In this document: piece after piece, positions 1 through 11,081 of the stretch
How positions within the stretch are numbered: the first letter of the stretch is position 1
Layout of the letters: each line of letters begins with the position of its first letter
Source: Gentiana macrophylla
Taxonomy: Eukaryota; Streptophyta; Magnoliopsida; Gentianales; Gentianaceae
DNA length: 64,000 bases
Direction: 5' to 3'
Assembly: GCA_026214975.1 (NCBI GenBank)
Contig: CM047806.1
Location: forward strand, 4,377,822 to 4,441,821
The notes under the pieces: generated by a model
What the model was told of the DNA's origin: nothing
Seen by the model: the letters and a program-made list of their open reading frames with translations, nothing else
Databases searched by the model: none
Made by a program: the position numbers and the translations under genes

Positions 1-481
1 ATTTCAATCCTGTATCAATCCTTGACCTCCAGACGAGCGTTCATATATTTGGGCGCCCGTCCTAAATTTTGAAAAAAATCAGACAGCGTTCATACGTTGA
101 ACGCCCGTCCGTTCTGAAAACCAGCAGACGCCTCGTCCATATTTTTGGACGCCCGTCCGTCTGCTCTTTTTCTCTTTCTTTCTTTTTCCCTAGGTCTTGA
201 TAATAGTTCTAGATTTCAAACCTTTTAGATAGATTCTTAGGTTCCCTTTTCGTAGTTTAAGTTTTTAATTTCGTAGTTTTCAGGTTTTGTTCAATAGAGT
301 TGGGTTTGGTTTATGCAAACTCGAAGTCGAGAAAAGGCCATTACTCTTTACACGACCTCGAGCGGACCATAGTCGAGACCCAACAAAGGAAACTCCGTTT
401 CACCGATCCTTCGGACGAAGAAACTCAGCCAACCAAGAAATTGAACAAAAGTTGATAGAAGAAATCGAAGAAATAGTAATA

Positions 482-2180
482 ATGGCGGCGAGAGGATCGG
501 CGACGTTGGCGGACTACGCCATGCCTGGTGCGATCACCATCAACCCGGCTATAGTCTTGCCCGCCATTACCGCTCAAACCTTCGAGCTCAAGCCGGGCTT
601 ATCCGGATGATGCAAAGATGCATCAATTTTTCTGGCTACCAATCAGAAAATCCGCGATACCCACTTACACACGTTCTTAGAGATATGCGGTACTACACGC
701 ATCAAGGTGTAAGTGAGGATGCTATCAAGCTCAAACTTTTTCTTTTTCCTTAAAAGGGGCGAAGGAATGGTATCACTCTCTTCCCCCGAATCCATCACTA
801 CATAAATTTGGACTCGAGAAGGAGTTTTTGAGTCAATATTTTCCACCCTCTAAGACGGCCCATTGCTTAAATGAAATTTTCACATTTTCTCGGAAGGAAA
901 ATGAATCGCTTTTTTCGAGGCTGGAGGAGGTATAAATCTCTTCTTAGAAAGTGCCCCCATCATGGCTTGCCTGGAGAGGTTAGTCATTACTTTCTTTTAG
1001 CGGATTGACCGAGCTCACCAAGGGCATGGTCAATAGTTCATCTGGCGGGACGTTTCGAAGAAGACTCAGGGCGAAGGATGGGCATTGTTCAAGACATTGC
1101 CAAATATAACTATGCCCCATCCTATCAGGCAATTCAAGCTCCTCCTCCTCTAAAGTGGAGGAAGTAAATGTTCAAAGTCGATTGCCATGCTGCGCAGAGG
1201 CGAGATGGCCAATCCTCAAACTCCAAATCCTACGAATCGAGACTCTTCGTTTTCCGCAGAACCCTCGAGGTCACGTATTAATCTTGCCGCCGATTTGGTC
1301 ACGTAAATGGCCAATGTCAATTAAACCCCAATTCTTCATACCAAGTCAATCGTCCATGCGGATGGACGGTACACTCAGTCCAATGCCAAAAGCTGCGATA
1401 ATATGGGGCATACTTCCGGATTACGTCCATGAATGGGCGAATCTTTGAAGTAAATGCGTCTATGGCGAGAACACCCAAAGGTTTAATCAACCATCCGCCG
1501 AATCAATTCCGAACCAAGGGTTCAATCAAGCTTCCAACTTCAATCCGAATTCGAGTTTTAATTGAATTGAGTTTCAATAAGAACCCTGGTTCCGCTCAAA
1601 ACCAAAACTCTAATTTTTCCGGTCAAACACAAAGGTTCAATCGAGAATTGGCCTTCTAGTTCCAATTCCAATCTTCAAAATCGGCCCGCCACCATACTCG
1701 TCAAACTTCCATCACTCTCAAGTTCCTCAAATTCAAATGATCTTAAAAATTTGAATGGAACTCATTCAAAGAAGAGCAAAACAAGAATATTCGACTCTAA
1801 TGAGTACCAATAAGAATCTTGAGAGACAGATCAGGCGGTGGTGAGCAATTAGCATCAAGACCCCCGGGCATCCGCCCGATTTTACCGAGAAAATCCTAAG
1901 GGTGGTCATGTTGCTCGAGGCCGATTTGAGCAAAGCCAATGTCTTGACCTCGCACCAACAACGCATTATGGACAAGAGGAGGCTAGTACAATGAGTTTAA
2001 GAAGTGGTACTGGTGAGTGGTCCCCTGGCTTCCAGGGAAACCACTAGCCCCTCCTGCCATTGATAAGGCAGGAGGGGAAGTTGAGCACCCATCATCCCCT
2101 TGGCTGCAAGCAAGTACTCAGGTGGTGATCCACGATAGGTGAAAAGGTTGCAAATCCTCGGTGTTTGTTCCCGAGGGTGA
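482..2180 (+). pseudogene. Athila gag (broken)
   Basis: The best start is ATG 482 (MAARGSATLADYAMPGAI...). The next 40 residues carry the Athila capsid N-terminus pattern: a 'DYAMPG' segment, then proline-rich spacing, then 'FELKPGL'. The frame stops at 609. Gag-like sequence then continues in other frames to about 2.2 kb (for example around 1155-1659), with a Cys/His-like patch near 1380-1420 that may be the remnant of a zinc knuckle. Gag would package element RNA in cytoplasmic particles. Multiple frameshifts make this copy non-functional. The lineage call rests on family resemblance, not on an alignment. Confidence 0.6.
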
Positions 2181-2198
2181 ACAAGTTGGAAATCCTCA

Positions 2199-2768
2199 GT
2201 GGTGACCATGCGGGGTGAAAAAAGGAAAGAAAGTCAGGTGGCTGATCCCCTGACTACGAAAGCCTCTGAAAAGACGGTTCGGTGGAAGGATGTGGAAGAC
2301 AAAGCTATCAGCGCATCCTCAAAGAGAGTCTTTTCCGAGAGTGATCTGAAGAAGCTTCCGTTTCCACCGAGGAAGAGCAACATTCCATTGGTTGAAGACA
2401 AAAAGTACGAGAAGGTGCTCAACCTTCTGAAAAATACTCAGGTAAATCTGCCATTATCCGAGGTCTTGGTCGAGATGCCTAAGTATACAAAGTTCATCAA
2501 GGATGTTGTATCTTCCAAGAAGAAGTTAGCAGGAATAGACCAAGCGGTTGGTAAAGAATGTTCTCTGGTCAATAATGAAAGCTTACCAATCAAGAGAAGC
2601 GACCCAGGGAAATTTGTGCTCACATTGCGGATGGGAGGCCTAGTCTTCCCAAATTCCTTATGTGACTGGCGCATCTATCGACTTGATGCCATTGTACGCA
2701 GGTGCAAGCAAATTTGGGTTTACAAAGTCTTCTTAGAACCCACGACCATGAACTTGCGGTTTCATTGA
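2199..2768 (+). pseudogene. Athila gag C-terminus and protease region, frame broken at the catalytic motif
   Basis: This 189-residue ORF carries typical Athila linker sequence (a KYTKFIKDVVSSKKKL block, then FVLTLRMGGLVFPNSLCD). The family continues there with a CDLGAS-type aspartic protease motif. Here the frame reads CDW-RIYRLDA. The neighbouring frame, starting one base inside TGGCGCATCTATC, reads GASIDLMP, so two bases appear to be missing exactly at the protease active site near 2661. The protease that would process Gag-Pol is therefore dead. Protease-like sequence continues out of frame to about 3100. Confidence 0.6.
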
Positions 2769-3423
2769 TCGATCTTCTAAGAAAGCCTCGAGGGATCTTA
2801 AAGGACATACTAGTTCAAATAGATAGGTTTACCTTTCCGGTTGGTAGCACGTCTTAGATATTGAGAAAAGTGAAAATGTCCCATTAATTCTTGGAAGGCC
2901 TTTTCTATCTACAATTAGAGCCCTCATCGATTGTGATGGTGGACATGTGACCATTCGGGTTGGTGACCAGGAGGTGAGCTATAGTGTATCAAAATCTATC
3001 AATGTACCTTACGGAGCTCCAACCGGCTTTTCCGTTGAGGAGACTTACGATGATTTCGACGACTTCATGGATAAGCAAGTCATGGTCGTAGAATCGAATA
3101 TGAGCGACTAATTGATAAAGTGAATAGTCATGGTGTGGTCAATCTCAGACCAATTAGCGGTGATTTCGAGGATGAGCTAAGAGAAGAAGCTTTGGCGATA
3201 GGACCACTAAGTAAGCTCGCGATGTTGAGTTGAAGAGTGGCGATCTTAAATCAAGTCCAGAGGATCCTCCCTAGATTTGATGCTCAAGCCGTTACCTAAA
3301 CATCTTAAGTATGTGTTTTTAAGAGAGGGTGACAAGCTTCCCTTGATCATCTCTCGCCAAGCTATCTCGTATAGAAGAGCTAAAAGCGTTAAACGTCTTG
3401 CGCAAAAATGAAAAAGCCTTTGG

Positions 3424-4491
3424 ATGGCGGTGGGAGACATCCAGAGGATATCTCCCGACATCTCAGATGCACAAGATCAAGGCGAGGAGGGTGCAAAGAG
3501 AGTTAGACGACCTCAGAGAAGACTAAACCCTCACATGCAAGAGGTAGTCAAGAAGGAAATTATCAAGCTTCAGATATGGGTATCATATACGCGCCATTGC
3601 AGGCAGGTGAGTGGGTGTCCCCAACTCAAGTGGTTCCCAAAAAGGTGGAATTACGATTGAGAAAAATGAGAAGGAGAGGAGATAGCATTGAGGCTCGTCA
3701 CAGGCTATCGGGTCTGTATTGACTATAGAAAACTCAATGAGGTCACACTTTGAAAGATCATTTTCCCTTCCATTCATTGACCGGATGCTTGGCGTCTGGC
3801 GGGGGCACGCATTCTCTCGCTTCTGGATGGATATTCGAGGATATTTCCAGATACCCATCGATCCTGTTGACTAAGAGAAGACCACTTTCACCCGCTTTTA
3901 TGGTACATTTGCCTACAAAGCGGATGCCATTTGGTCTCTGTAATGCCCACCACCTTTCAAAGGTGTATGATGGCAATCTTTGTGGGCTAGTTGAAAAGTG
4001 TATGGAGATTTTTATGGATGATTTTTCGGTCTTTGGTAAATCCTTCGACGATTGCCTCGATAATCTTGATCATGTGTTGTCTAGATGTGTGGAAAAGGAC
4101 TTAGTGCTTAATTGGGAAAAATGTCATTTCATGGTAGATGAAGGTATAGTCCTTGGTCACAAAGTGTCCGCCAAAGGTATATAAGTAGATAGGGCCAAGG
4201 TAGAAGCTATTGAGAAGATGAGTTATCCTAAGAATGTTCGGGAAGTCCGAGGGTTTCTCGGACATGTCGGCTTCTATAGGAGGTTCATCCAAAGCATTTT
4301 CAAAGATTGCCAAACCCCTGTCTACTTTACTCAAAGAAGACGTTACCTTTGATTTTGATGAGAATTGCAAGCGCGCGTTTGAAGAGCTTAAGAGTAGGCT
4401 GATCTCTGCTCCAATTCTTATATCGCCAGACTGGAACTTGCCCTTTGGTGATGTGCGATGCATCCAACTATCTTTGTTAGTGCGATCTTAG
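3424..4491 (+). pseudogene. Athila reverse transcriptase (fragmented)
   Basis: RT blocks are spread over several frames. A VTGYRVCIDYRKLN-like block lies near 3690-3740 in a shifted frame. The palm block MPFGLCNA follows at about 3925-3950, then the catalytic YxDD equivalent FMDDFSVFG at about 4010-4035. After these come NWEKCHFMVDEGIVLGHKVSAKG (4110-4180) and, in a further frame, the FLGHVGFYRRFI-like connection block (4250-4300). An in-frame stop follows KGI at 4182. The order and motifs are those of Ty3/gypsy RT. The copy is disabled by several frameshifts. Confidence 0.75.
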
Positions 4492-4585
4492 AACAGCGCA
4501 TCGAAGGAAAGTTCGACCTATCTATCTACGCCGACCACACGTTGAACCTTCGCAAGTTAACTATACGACTACCGAAAAGGAATTA

Positions 4586-4870
4586 TTGGCCGTAGTGTTT
4601 GCTATGGACAAGTTCCGTAGTTACTTGCTAGGTGCTCAAGTGATCGTGTGGACTGATCACGCTGCCTTGCGTTATCTCATGACCAAAAAGGAAGCTAAAC
4701 CGCGCTTACTGCGTTGGATACTGACCCTCCAAGAATTTGACGTTCAAATCAAAGATAAGAAGGGCAGTGAGAACGTAGTGGCGGATCATGTCTCTAGGAT
4801 GATAAGTGAGGAAAAGGGTGATCCTGAAGATATAGATCTTTACTTTCCTACGGAAAACATCATGTTGATC
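4586..4870 (+). pseudogene. Athila RNase H domain
   Basis: The reading frame from 4586 gives a recognisable Ty3-type RNase H: '[30 protein letters not shown]', then '[35 protein letters not shown]'. The family's TDHAALRYL and ADHLSR-like motifs are both visible, so catalytic residues may be intact locally. It is separated from the RT upstream by frameshifts. The domain would degrade RNA in RNA-DNA hybrids during reverse transcription. Confidence 0.75.
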
Positions 4871-4871
4871 G

Positions 4872-6010
4872 ATGGCGCTCTCTCACGATGTTCCATGGTA
4901 TTCGTCCATTGTGAATTACCTTCATGCCCGCTACCTTGACCCCGAGATGTCGTATCAGGAGAAGAAGAAGTTCTTCTCTGATATGAAATATTTCGTTTGG
5001 GATGAACCTTATTTGTTCAAGATCTGCAAAGATGGGTTGCTTAGGAGATGCGTTCCGGAATCTGAGCAACGAGAGATTATCGAGCAATGCCATAGCGGAC
5101 CCACAGGTGGTCACTTTGGTCCTTGGAAAACGGTTGCGAAGATCTTCCAGTCCGGTTTCTATTGGCCTACGATCTTTAAAGATCTGAAGCTTTACGTAAA
5201 GCTTGCGATAAGTGTCAACGAACCGAACTCGACAAGGCGATTTGACATGCCTTTGAAACCCATCCTTGAATGCGAAGTCTTTGATGTTTGGGGCATCGAT
5301 TTTATGGGACCATTCCCATCATCTTGTGGCAACAAATACATCTTAGTCTGCGTTGACTATGTTTTGAAATGGGTGGAGGCAATAGCCACTCCTCACAATG
5401 ATCATAAAACGGTCATGAAGTTCCTAAAAAAGAATATCTTTGTGAGATTTGGGTGTCCTCGAGCCTTGATCGGTGATGAAGGAGCGCATTTTTGCAACCG
5501 ACCTCTAGAAAGGTTCTCGAAAAGTATGGTGTACGCCATAAGACGGCACCCCATACCATCCGATGACTAGCGGTCGAGGTTGAGCGAAGCAACCAAAGCA
5601 TTAAAAGATCTGGAGAAAGCGTGAGCAGTCATCGCAAGGACCTGGAGTTTGAAGTTGGATGATGTCTTATGGGCTTATAGGACCGCCTATAAAACTCCTA
5701 TGGGTACATCTCCATATCAAATGGTCTACGGAAACCAGGTCATCATCTGCTGTCGAGTTAGAGCATAGAGCGTATTGGGCTACAAAGTTTCGAACTTTGA
5801 TTCGAATCTTGTGGGAAACATCGATTCAGCTGATTACATGAGTGGACGAGTTCGGACTCCAGCCTATGAAAGTGCCAGGATCGGCAAAGATAAGATGAAA
5901 CCGCTCCATGATGCGAAAATTAAGAAGCGAGAATTTGAGTCGGCGAACAAGTTCTCTCTACAATTCTAGGTTACATTTGTTTCTGGAAAGTTGAGGACTC
6001 GTTGGTCCGC
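4872..6010 (+). pseudogene. Athila integrase (degenerate)
   Basis: A 232-residue ORF overlaps the RNase H end and carries integrase sequence. There is a zinc-binding-like region (CHSGPTGGHFGPWKTVAKI, near 5085-5150) and then a core reading 'VWGIDFMGPFPSSCGNKYILVCVDYVLKWVEA' (5285-5385). The downstream 'RFGCPRALIGDEGAHFCN' stands where the family has the second catalytic Asp (usually SDxGxHF). The reading frame ends at 5570. The C-terminal part is out of frame to about 6010. The second Cys pair of the HHCC finger is not clear. The enzyme is probably inactive. Confidence 0.7.
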
Positions 6011-6511
6011 CCTTTCGAGATTCTCCAAATCATTCTGGAGGCGTTCTAGAACTTCGTGGTTATAGCGGTGACCCGTTTCGAGTCAACGGTCAAAGGTGCA
6101 AACACTATATCGGTGAACCTAAAGAGGCATCTTTGATTGTTAAATTTCTCGATATTCTCGGATGTGGTGTTACTCGAGTCGAAGAATTTAACGAGTTATC
6201 ACCCGACTTGTTCTCCGAGAATGACGGTAGTGATCCTTCCGAAGAAGTTCTAGCGGGTAGTGCGAGATATGGAAGAGTTTGAAAGGAGCGGCGGTTGAAG
6301 CGTCATCGAGAGGACTCGAGTATGAAGAGGTCACCCATAGGGAGGTTCAAGCGTATGTGGAGGGCTATTAAAACTTTTCCCCCATGTGTGCGATGTTGTT
6401 TCTGCAGCCACACTGCTAATCCAAGCGTACACGAAGTAATGGCTGACAGAAAAGTCAAATGGCCTGATCCAGGCTGAGCTTAGACTGCGTGTCGAGCTAA
6501 CGACATTAACC

Positions 6512-7145
6512 AAAAGCGCTACTAGGAGGCATCCAGATATCCCTTATTATATTAGCTAGGTTACATTTCACGCTTTTAGTGTTTTATTTATTTAAGTTTT
6601 AGTTTGATTCGGTTTTAGCTAACTAAGTTGTTCTATTGTTATCTGTCGGTTAGTGTGCTTTTAGGTATGGATTACGGAGTTCTTCCTCGAGAGTTCCCCC
6701 TCATTAGTCGGATCCCGCCGATCACGATAGATGATGGACCGGGAGGCACTATAGTCCTTCATGTAGATTTTGACATTAGCACTCGAGTTAAGACCATCAC
6801 GCACGTTATCATTGTTCCACCATGTTCGGGAGGCGGCGAGTTCACGATCGAGGAGTTGCAGGAGGCCATAGGGCGTCCTACACGATCCTTAATGATCCTA
6901 TCTCGACGGATTTGGCACTAGTCTTTGCAGTGAGCATTTCGAGGAGGTGTTGAGGTAGCCGGTGAGGATTGGTGTTTGCAAGATGAGTACGACTTTCCTC
7001 CAAATTTGTCGACATGCTTCGACGTCTCATTCGCGTAGTGGATTGGGATGAAATCTCACGCAGACTAGTGAGTTCTTAGTTAGTTTGGTTTTCGTCGAGC
7101 CCCGACGTAAAGCGGAAGCGCTTAGTGGGAGGCAACCCTTTGTTT
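6512..7145 (+). promoter_or_regulatory. duplicated Athila post-pol spacer motif
   Basis: Athila-like elements carry a conserved phrase just after pol, of the form AGCGCTtnnTGGGAGGCAnCCC. It occurs twice here: a degraded version at about 6514-6533 (AGCGCTACTAGGAGGCATCC) and a good version at about 7108-7131 (AGCGCTTAGTGGGAGGCAAC). The phrase marks the end of pol. Two copies about 600 bp apart suggest an internal duplication or the capture of extra sequence, including the ORF between them. Confidence 0.45.
6628..6921 (+). CDS. small ORF of unknown function between pol and third ORF of the Athila element
   Basis: A 97-codon + strand ORF; the most natural start is ATG 6667 (MDYGVLPREFPLIS...). 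The inferred protein is short and acidic, with an 'ITIDDGPGGTIVLHVDFDIST' segment. It has no transmembrane segment and I do not recognise a domain. It lies between two copies of the conserved Athila spacer phrase (an AGCGCT...GGAGGCAnCC motif). It could be a real accessory ORF, part of decayed pol-downstream coding sequence, or chance. Confidence that it is translated is low. Confidence 0.25.
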   Translation: MFYCYLSVSVLLGMDYGVLPREFPLISRIPPITIDDGPGGTIVLHVDFDISTRVKTITHVIIVPPCSGGGEFTIEELQEAIGRPTRSLMILSRRIWH

Positions 7146-7284
7146 TAGTTATGTTTTTAGTTGCTTCTAAGCTATTTTAGGTCTTTGATATTTCATCATT
7201 GTACTTTTGAATTTTGTTTGACATTAATAAGAATGGCACTTCAATTTTAATTAGCTTATGTGTGAACAAGTTTAATTTTTATCA

Positions 7285-7510
7285 CTCTCTCTGGTGGACG
7301 CCCGTTCATTCAAATGAACGCCCGTCCAGTTTGCTCGTTTTTATGGACGTTCGTCCAAAATGGTGGACGCCCGTCTGCAGAATCCCTTCTATCCTGAATG
7401 TAAAAATTGCCCATGGACGAGCGTCTAAATTTATGGACGCCCGTCCAGTTCATGCGGTTACAAGTGGACGCCCGTCCGTAAGGATGGACGAGCGTCCGTT
7501 CCAGTGCCTA
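7285..7510. repeat. cluster of GGACG-NN-CGTCC palindromes in the Athila element
   Basis: About nine copies or near copies of a 12-bp perfect inverted repeat occur in about 215 bp: GGACGCCCGTCC, GGACGAGCGTCC and GGACGTTCGTCC. Some pairs are themselves arranged head to head, for example the arms around TTCATTCAAATGAA at about 7305-7320. A TATA-like string (CCTATATATACC) follows at about 7507-7518. Similar palindromes occur in the 5' leader (1-165) and in the 3' LTR (11430-11605). The function is unknown. Confidence 0.7.
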
Positions 7511-8049
7511 TATATACCGCTCTGGCGTGAACCCTCATTTTCGTGATTTTCAAAAGGAGAACCCGACTCTTCCCTCCTCCAAACCTCAAATCTTCGTTTT
7601 TTAAACCAAATTTGGCGATTCTTGTTGCAAAAGAACGCTCCTTGCACCTTCTTTTCATTTATCTAGTCCATTCCCTCCAACAATCAACGGAATTTGAAGA
7701 ATCAGAGATTTTTCAGTGCGGCAATTTGGACAAAATTTCCGATTTTGGTGACCAATCTTGGTGTTTCGGGCTTCAAATCCATTCGATCATCATCCTTACA
7801 TAGCATTTGGTAAGTCTATAGCAACTTTTCTTGACTCCTTTCACGCTTTTGTGGGTTCGATCTTCGGTCGGCTCATTCTCTTGAAATTTCTCTCATTTTG
7901 TTCTTTGTTTTCTTCTTGTTTTGGTGTTGTGATGGTGTGGTGATGTTGGTTGTGGTGGATGGGTTGGTGTTGTTGAATTGAAATCCCGATTTGGACGATA
8001 AAGCGGGTAACCATTTGTGTGAATGGTTTAGTTTAGTTATAAGTGGACA

Positions 8050-9597
8050 ATGGTGCGTAAGAAGGAAATCGTGAAGCGTTATGGTAAAGGTTTGGCCAGG
8101 AGAAAGGTAAGCGGCAACGTCATCGAGTTTGATCCATCGGAATTAGACCCCTAACAGAGGAGTAGTCTTTCGAGAGCAACCCCTCAGGGCATCTCAAACC
8201 ACTTAGGACCGAGTTAAGAGATGAATCCTCTTCCAATTCTGAAACCGAGGACGATGATGAGGTCCCTCTCGTAAGAATGACTCGGGGCACTCGAGGTGGT
8301 GAGTCTTCTAGAGCTGAGGTTGGTACTGAGAATGTCGTTGGGGAGGAGGCTGAAACCGGAGCTACACGTGCACCCCAAGAAGAAAGCTAAGAATGTTGCC
8401 CCCTCTTGCTATGCCCGTCGTTTCGTCAATCCACGAGCTCATAGTGCCTACACTAAGGATTATGTGACTCGGAGTATGATTTTTGACAGAGAGGTCAAGA
8501 CACAACAAGTTGATCCGGCCTTCGTGAAGATGCTTAAGGCTCGGAAGTGGGATGAGTTACTGAAGATTCCTCCTAACCCGGTTAATGATTCTATAGTGAG
8601 AGAGTTCTATGCGAATTGTTCTGAGACGGATTTGGATGGCGGTTTTGTGATGGTTCGAGGTGTTAAGGTGCCTTTTTCCGCCAAGGTGATCAACCGAGAA
8701 ATATAAGTTGCCGGCGTTTCGTGGCTTGGATTACAAGGAGGAGATCGCCAGACGGCAAAATGAGGAGAGGTAAGGACCCAATGGAGGAGCTGCGATTGAG
8801 AGTTTGTCGGATGTGGCATGGGTGTTGAGACCGAATGGTGATAGGAAGGAGTTAATCACCACGACTTGGACCGAGGATTGGCGAGTCATCGCCGGTTTAT
8901 CCAGAGTCGGTTGATTCCCAAGAATAATCTCACACATTTCTATATTAGTGATCTTGGGATGTTGTATGCGTTGGTTTTCGGGTTGAATGTTGATGTTGGG
9001 CAAGCGTTGTTTGATGATGTTTTGGCGAACCGAAGGTATCTACCCGGAGTTTGATAGTGCCCATTTGATACATCGGTTATGTTTAGATCTTTGGGGTTCT
9101 TGAGTATACATCGACCACAGGACTAAGAGTTACCCCCTATTCGTAGAGAGAAATTTGTTCCCGTTTGAAGCCTGGTTCTACATCGGCACCGCCTCAAGCC
9201 TCGATTCTTCTGGATTATCTTCTTCCGAGATTACTCGGCATAGTATGGCTCATAGTTTGAGGCGATGTTGAGTGATATCCGGGATGGCGAGGATAATATC
9301 TTATCGGTTTTGGAGTGTCTAGTTGATGGAAGGCAACCGAGAGATCGGAGGGTATTCACTGCGAGTAATATGGATTATGTCTTCTCGGAGCGAGATGATA
9401 GAGGGGTGATAGCCGAGGTGGTCAAGATGGAGGAGAAGCCCGAGTCGGATGAGGAGGATGAGCCCGGTGAGAGCTCTGCATCGCATCCACTATGCACTGA
9501 GCCTACACCGACGCCGTCCATCTTGTTCTTTGTACCTACTCCAGACCCTCCTCATGTTGATGTTCCTGTTGCTGAGACGACTCCGGGGCTACCTTGA
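8050..9597 (+). pseudogene. Athila third ORF ('putative plant transposon protein' type; env position)
   Basis: ATG 8050 opens a basic N-terminus (MVRKKEIVKRYGKGLARRK...) that stops at 8154. The frame 8296-8706 resumes with 'CYARRFVNPRAHSAYTKDYVTRSMIFDREV' and 'FYANCSETDLDGGFVMVRGVKVPFSAKVIN'. Sequence near 8866-9054 continues with 'IPKNNLTHFYISDLGMLYALVFGLNVDVGQALFDDVL'. This arrangement is typical of the plant-transposon-protein domain found downstream of pol in Athila elements. An acidic, proline-rich tail lies at 9265-9597. At least three frame breaks are present. I see no signal peptide or transmembrane segments to support a true envelope function. Confidence 0.65.
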
Positions 9598-9599
9598 TT

Positions 9600-11071
9600 T
9601 TTATTTTGCTTTACATCTTTACGGTTGTTGCAATTTTTGATACATTTCATTCGATTTGGTGTGTACTATACATTTTGTTACTTTCCTTTGGTTACTATTC
9701 ATGGTTCATATACTTTACGGTTTCTCGTTACGTGACTTGTGTTGACATATTTATTTGATGGTCCTATCTTTTCATCCGTTTGAATTATTATCTCTACTGC
9801 CATATTATACCCCGTTTCCCCCGAGTTTTCTGTTTTCTCGAGTGTTGCAGAGGTGGTTTTTGTCGAGTACTCGTTGAGTTACGTTTGGACGTTTTTTTTC
9901 CACGCTTTTTGCGGCGTTGGCCCTTTCATGCTCGGCTGACCAACATCTCGATTTTTCTACATAAATACAACTAAGTTTCTTCTCATTTACTTTTCTCGCA
10001 CAACATGAGGACATGTTGAGTTTTTCGATGTGGGGAGGGGATAGTTGACGCGTATACGTTTAATTACTACGTTAGTTTATTTATTATGCCAAAAATATGC
10101 TCAAATTTCAAAAATTTTTTTCCTATACTTGTGTTTTTGTTTTGTCCCGAGTAGGCAATTCGACGTGAAGTTCGTTGTTTTTGCAATCATCTATGCGATA
10201 TTTCATATGTTTGATAAGTTAGTTGTTTCACCAAGATTTACATTTCACGAGCCATAGTGAATGATGAGCTATTTTTATTAAGTTATACCCCGTTGTGGAT
10301 CAGTAATTTTTGATTATCTTATAAGTCATGTGCTTAGTGCTACGTGCATATCGTGAGATTTATGATAGTTTGTATTTAGTTCCGTAGTACGTTATACTGT
10401 GAATATCTAGACGTTTGAATGTGATAAGTAACACGGGACTAATGTCAATTAAAAAGACAAGTTAATAGTTGGTTAATATGGGTGTGTCGGAAGCTAGTCG
10501 ATGATATGAGTGAGGTAGGGTGTACCACGTATGTCCTATACCACTATGATGACTAAAAGCTCACGACAGTTAGGAAAGCTGCCTTATGATTGGAGTAAGG
10601 TAGGGTATTATCTCGAAATGTCCTATTCTGCTATGAGGGCAATAGCTTCTTCTAATGTGTGTTTAAAGTGAAATAGTTAAATCAACTAAGAAATGGTTAC
10701 GAAACGAATAAGGCTTAGTTCTCGTTAATCTTATCCCCAGTATAAACCGATGGATATGTTGTAGGGATTATCCTCTCGAGTATTTGAGAAAGGCCCTAGA
10801 GATATATTCGATCATCTTTTTCGGGATATGTCACGTTTGTAGGGTGCACCTTATGAGTGTCATTTATTACTATTCTCATGAGGGTAATAGCTAGTTTTGC
10901 TTGAATCAATTTCAAGTTTGGATCTACAGTGGAAGTTCCCACATGGCTATGCACTCACACACCGGTGGACATCTAAGTTATTGGATGTATGTTATATTTG
11001 TTTAGATGCATGCTTTCCTTTCTCGAGCCTAATTTTGCGTTTTGTTTTGCTCGGGACGAGCAAAGTTTAAG
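9600..11071 (+). other. 3' untranslated region of the Athila element
   Basis: No coding sequence is supportable over this stretch. Near 10003-10040 there is a CATGAGGACATG palindrome followed by ATGTGGGGAGGGG. Diverged repeats of about 100 bp occur at 10480-10880: each has GTAGGGTnnACC, then a phrase like ATGTCCTATnCnnCTATGA, then (A)GGnnAATAGCT. The stretch ends with a palindromic TTGCTCGGGACGAGCAA sequence (about 11047-11063) that commonly precedes the polypurine tract in these elements. Confidence 0.5.
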
Positions 11072-11081
11072 TGTGGGGAGT
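11069..11081 (+). promoter_or_regulatory. polypurine tract of Athila element
   Basis: AAGTGTGGGGAGT directly precedes the TGTTAAGGG start of the LTR. It matches the position and composition of the plus-strand primer used in Athila-type elements. Confidence 0.65.

Noticed and set aside
8050..9597. Retroviral envelope gene
   Set aside because: The position matches the env slot, but no signal peptide, transmembrane or cleavage pattern is seen; the sequence fits the plant-transposon-protein family.
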